Below are positions 61,369 through 64,000 of a stretch of 64,000 bases of DNA, piece after piece. Positions within the stretch are counted from its first letter, which is position 1. Every line of letters starts with the position of its first letter. Position numbers and translations under genes: made by a program. The stretch covers positions 124,001-188,000 of the forward strand of contig NZ_FRAY01000005.1 in assembly GCF_900142475.1 (NCBI RefSeq). The letters are read 5' to 3'. Below the pieces are notes generated by a model. The model searched no databases and was not told the origin of the DNA. It saw only the letters and a program-made list of their open reading frames with translations. Source of the DNA: Fibrobacter sp. UWH4. Lineage in GTDB: Bacteria; Fibrobacterota; Fibrobacteria; Fibrobacterales; Fibrobacteraceae.

Positions 61369-61854
61369 ATGAAGAAACTTGCCCTAGCCGTTCTTTCCGT
61401 CGTGTCTCTCGCCCTCATGGCTTGCGGCCCTTCTAAGCTTGAAATCCAGGAGGCGTCTACGCAGAGCGACGTGCTCCTTGAAGTGCGTCAGGTTCTTAAC
61501 GATTCTATTAGTTTGTTTGTCGGCAACACCCTTTATCTGAATTCCAAGCAGATGATTACGGACGATATGTATCCGCTCTTGGTGAGTACCCGCGATCCGG
61601 CTGAACTCGAAAAGCCGACGGCGACGGATATCCTCAATAATGACGAGGAATTCCTGAACTATCTTCGCCGCAAGGCTCCGGACTTCGTGAATGTGGGTAT
61701 CGTGATTGGCGAGACCGCCTACAACGAAATCGGCTTTGAAGAAAAGGATGCCGTCGAAAAACTTTCCAAGATCTTCAAGAAGGTTCAGGGTGGCACGCTG
61801 GTGCTTTTCCACGAAAAGGCCGGCGAACTGACCGACATGAAGAAGCTTTATTGA
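61369..61854 (+). CDS. Small predicted lipoprotein
   Basis: 161 residues with lipobox 'LALMAC' (Cys19). The mature part is mostly helical and acidic ('VLLEVRQVLNDSISLFVG', 'NNDEEFLNYLRRKAPDF', 'DAVEKLSKIFKKVQGGT'). Not recognised. AGAGGTG lies just before the ATG. Probably transcribed from its own promoter in the short AT-rich gap after the NAT-like gene; the fibro-slime gene starts 35 bp downstream. Confidence 0.75.
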   Translation: MKKLALAVLSVVSLALMACGPSKLEIQEASTQSDVLLEVRQVLNDSISLFVGNTLYLNSKQMITDDMYPLLVSTRDPAELEKPTATDILNNDEEFLNYLRRKAPDFVNVGIVIGETAYNEIGFEEKDAVEKLSKIFKKVQGGTLVLFHEKAGELTDMKKLY

Positions 61855-61889
61855 TTGGGACGCTTGGGCGTTCCCTATTGGGAGGAAAA

Positions 61890-63980
61890 ATGAAAAATTG
61901 GGTAAGGATGGGTTCCGCCGTGCTGTTTGCGCTGGCGGTCGTTCAGAGTGCTTTTGCTGCACCGACGTGTCACGGAACATTGCATTTCAAGGCGCCTGAC
62001 AACTGGGCTAAAATGTACGTGTCCGTGCTTGGCGGCTCGATGGAGATTCCGCGTTCTGCGCTTAATAAGAAGACGGGGTATTATGACTTTGACTTGGACC
62101 AAGTCGCGGAAGAATTTGTGGGGGACACCTTTGCGCTTGCCGATGCGTATGATTCAGGTCCAGTGCATTATGTGCTTCAGTCGGAATGGAACGGCTTCAC
62201 TCGCTACGACTATAGTTATCCGAAGATGCATGCCGATATCGCCTGCCCTGGAAAAGGAATGGATGTCTGGGTCCTTGAAGATCCGAAACATCCGGGAGAG
62301 ACGTTTGTTTCTTCTACAAAGCCGGATATCAAGGTGCTCTTCGTTTTGCCTCCTGATGATGAAAAATGGTTCGCTTCGACGCCGATGTGGTCTCCGGACG
62401 GAACCTACGGGAATGGCCGTCCGTTAAGGGTCTATCCCTATATGTGCGGGTGGTACTACGCGGTCTGGATGAACGAGGATGTTTCCGAGAATGTCCTTAT
62501 CTTTAGAGAGGACGATGAATCCTTGACAGATGCAATCGGTGTTAATGGTTGGGGAAAAGAGCCTGATTTAATTCCGATGAATTCGCTTTTTACACTTTTT
62601 GGTGCGGACACGGTTTCCTTTGTAACGGAACCCGACGTGGCGGAAGCCTATGGTGTTAAAGAGATGTATTTTAAGGGTAGTCCGGATGAACTGAGGATAG
62701 ACGGCGTCTGTTCTTACGCCATGTACGTGACCTATTACGATACTGACGCTAGCTTGCATGGTGCTTTTACTTGCGATGATTATCCGAACATGGCATCGAA
62801 CGCTTGCTATGATGCTTCCGCTTATTATAACTTCCCGGGTGCTGGAAAAATAAATTCAGTTCCCTGTATTGGCGTGACTCCGGGAATTGTCAGTGAAACG
62901 CTTGATCCGACGAAGAAGAAGCCGACCTACAATTCGACGAGCGGGTGCTTCGTGAGTTCGGATGCCTTTGATGTGATGTTCCTGGAAACGGATGGCGTAA
63001 ATGTGAAGCATGACTTCCGTTATCTGCCGTTCTTTAGGAATGAGTACGGCTTCTGGGAATTTGATAGCTATTACTACTCCTTTGACTATTTCGCACCTAC
63101 AGAAGCCTTTACTCCGCTGAATGACCTTAAGGATTCTGTTACTGCGAAAACCTGCAAGGGTGATTGCGCTACTGCGGCGACACTTAGGGATGAATTTGGT
63201 GCGGTTAAGTATGGTCGTGGAAGTGCCCAAGGGTCGGAATACAATTATATTTCCCAAAGGGCGGATGAGGCTCTTGGTCCTGTTGAAAACTGGTCTGCGA
63301 TTGATCCGAAAACGAATCTTCCGTATATCGACCTGTATCCGGTTTCTGCGGGTGAATTTGCCAATGGCGATGAGCCCAATGTTTATGATCAGGATAGTTG
63401 GGAAGAACGACTCGTGACGGAAGGAAACCAGCATTTCTGTATGGAAGTCCATGGTGTGTTTACCTACCACCGAGGCGCGTTCCTGTCGGTACGCGGGGAC
63501 GATGATATCTGGATTTTTGTCGACAACAAGTTGGCGATTGACCTGGGTGGTCTCCACATGCCTGCTCCGAGTTATGTATCCCTGGATGATTTTGTTGGCA
63601 ATACGGGCAAGCTTAAGGCGGGAATGGAGTATGACTTTGACATGTTCTACTGCGACCGTCGTACGAGCATGAGCAACCTGCGCCTGGTAACGAATCTGTA
63701 TATCCACAACGATGATCCGTTGCATACGACTTCTGTCAAGAAGCCGTCGGTTGCTGCCGTAAAGAATGGCCAGTCCGACTTTGCCGTAAGGAATAGTGCC
63801 CGTTCGACCTTGACGATTGCAGGGGGCTTGGCTGGCGCAAAGTTCGCTGTGATGGATTTGCAGGGTCGCGTCGTGCGCCAGGGAAATCTCTCCGGTGCAG
63901 AAACGGTGGTGCCCGACCTTATGAACGGTTCCTATATCGTGAAGGTTGGCCGCGAAACCCGCCGCGCGAACATCCGCTAA
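61890..63980 (+). CDS. Fibro-slime domain secreted protein
   Basis: 696 residues from ATG 61890 (GGGAGGA eight bases upstream). Signal peptide about 1-25 ('MGSAVLFALAVVQSAFAA'). The N-terminal half has several beta-domains with paired Cys residues. From about 500 to 620 lies a PA14-like fibro-slime domain: 'HGVFTYHRGAFLSVRGDDDIW', 'FVDNKLAIDLGGLHMP' and 'YDFDMFYCDRRTSMSNL'. The end is a sorting-like domain ('FAVMDLQGRVVRQGNL', 'NGSYIVKVG'). Fibro-slime proteins in Fibrobacter are surface proteins linked to cellulose adhesion. A role in attachment is inferred. Confidence 0.9.
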   Translation: MKNWVRMGSAVLFALAVVQSAFAAPTCHGTLHFKAPDNWAKMYVSVLGGSMEIPRSALNKKTGYYDFDLDQVAEEFVGDTFALADAYDSGPVHYVLQSEWNGFTRYDYSYPKMHADIACPGKGMDVWVLEDPKHPGETFVSSTKPDIKVLFVLPPDDEKWFASTPMWSPDGTYGNGRPLRVYPYMCGWYYAVWMNEDVSENVLIFREDDESLTDAIGVNGWGKEPDLIPMNSLFTLFGADTVSFVTEPDVAEAYGVKEMYFKGSPDELRIDGVCSYAMYVTYYDTDASLHGAFTCDDYPNMASNACYDASAYYNFPGAGKINSVPCIGVTPGIVSETLDPTKKKPTYNSTSGCFVSSDAFDVMFLETDGVNVKHDFRYLPFFRNEYGFWEFDSYYYSFDYFAPTEAFTPLNDLKDSVTAKTCKGDCATAATLRDEFGAVKYGRGSAQGSEYNYISQRADEALGPVENWSAIDPKTNLPYIDLYPVSAGEFANGDEPNVYDQDSWEERLVTEGNQHFCMEVHGVFTYHRGAFLSVRGDDDIWIFVDNKLAIDLGGLHMPAPSYVSLDDFVGNTGKLKAGMEYDFDMFYCDRRTSMSNLRLVTNLYIHNDDPLHTTSVKKPSVAAVKNGQSDFAVRNSARSTLTIAGGLAGAKFAVMDLQGRVVRQGNLSGAETVVPDLMNGSYIVKVGRETRRANIR

Positions 63981-64000
63981 CTAGTTACACGGACGCCTAA

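Overview
The window looks like a chromosomal segment of a Fibrobacter (phylum Fibrobacterota), a Gram-negative anaerobic cellulose degrader. Signs of this are a fibro-slime-type surface protein, a GH5 cellulase with long Ser-rich linkers, a C-terminal sorting-like domain of the 'DMQGR / GxYIV' kind on three secreted proteins, futalosine-route menaquinone genes, acetate kinase, and many PorT/PorV-like outer-membrane barrels. I see no phage, plasmid or insertion sequence. Base composition and codon use look even, so this reads as core chromosome plus dispersed small repeats.

Layout. 1-9 kb: the 3' end of a PBP4-DUF1460 cell-wall enzyme; dnaN preceded by an abutting 50-residue membrane protein; a coiled-coil/M23 peptidase pair; a STAS protein beside a sensor-phosphatase-kinase fusion (a partner switch); a histidine phosphatase; a PAP2 phosphatase. 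9-20 kb: ackA, a secreted Ig/cadherin-like protein, uup, two paralogous barrels, and a membrane spermidine-synthase-like protein. 20-25 kb: tyrS, a PfkB kinase, mqnB, mqnD and an Hc1-like histone. 25-37.6 kb: a large envelope cluster holding a beta-helix/TSP3/OmpA protein, a PorV-like barrel with TPRs, a 1297-residue TPR protein, one ExbB/TolQ, two different ExbD/TolR, an AgmX/PglI-type TonB-like protein and an outer-membrane barrel. Four terminators split it into transcripts. 38-44.5 kb: the rod-shape operon mreB-mreC-mreD-mrdA-rodA, then comF. 44.6-46.1 kb: tRNA-Ser(UGA), a GAF/HD-GYP protein and tRNA-Phe(GAA). 46-51 kb: a CotH-type lipoprotein and the late menaquinone genes (ubiE/menG, ubiX-like, ubiA-like). 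51-56 kb: birA, a MATE transporter and mltG, with two unusual repeat regions. 56-64 kb: GH5 cellulase, azlCD, a NAT/transglutaminase-like enzyme, a lipoprotein and a fibro-slime protein.

How the genes work together. Most encode the cell envelope: peptidoglycan synthesis and turnover, a proton-driven ExbBD motor with periplasmic and outer-membrane partners, secreted cellulose-active proteins, and quinone biosynthesis. The motor cluster (1 ExbB + 2 ExbD + AgmX-like + TPR + barrels) resembles in content the Agl/Glt gliding machinery of Myxococcus. One of its two ExbD proteins lacks the transmembrane Asp.

The non-coding DNA is unusually structured. (i) Degenerate 7-bp tandem repeats lie in front of several genes, often as two blocks of opposite orientation. 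(ii) Eight copies of ACCTATAA in strictly alternating orientation lie between convergent genes at 51.3-51.6 kb. (iii) A two-hairpin element occurs twice, with compensatory base-pair changes. (iv) A 92-bp unit is repeated five times in tandem. I consider i-iii and the motor cluster the observations most worth following. All functions are assigned by reading motifs; no database search was run.
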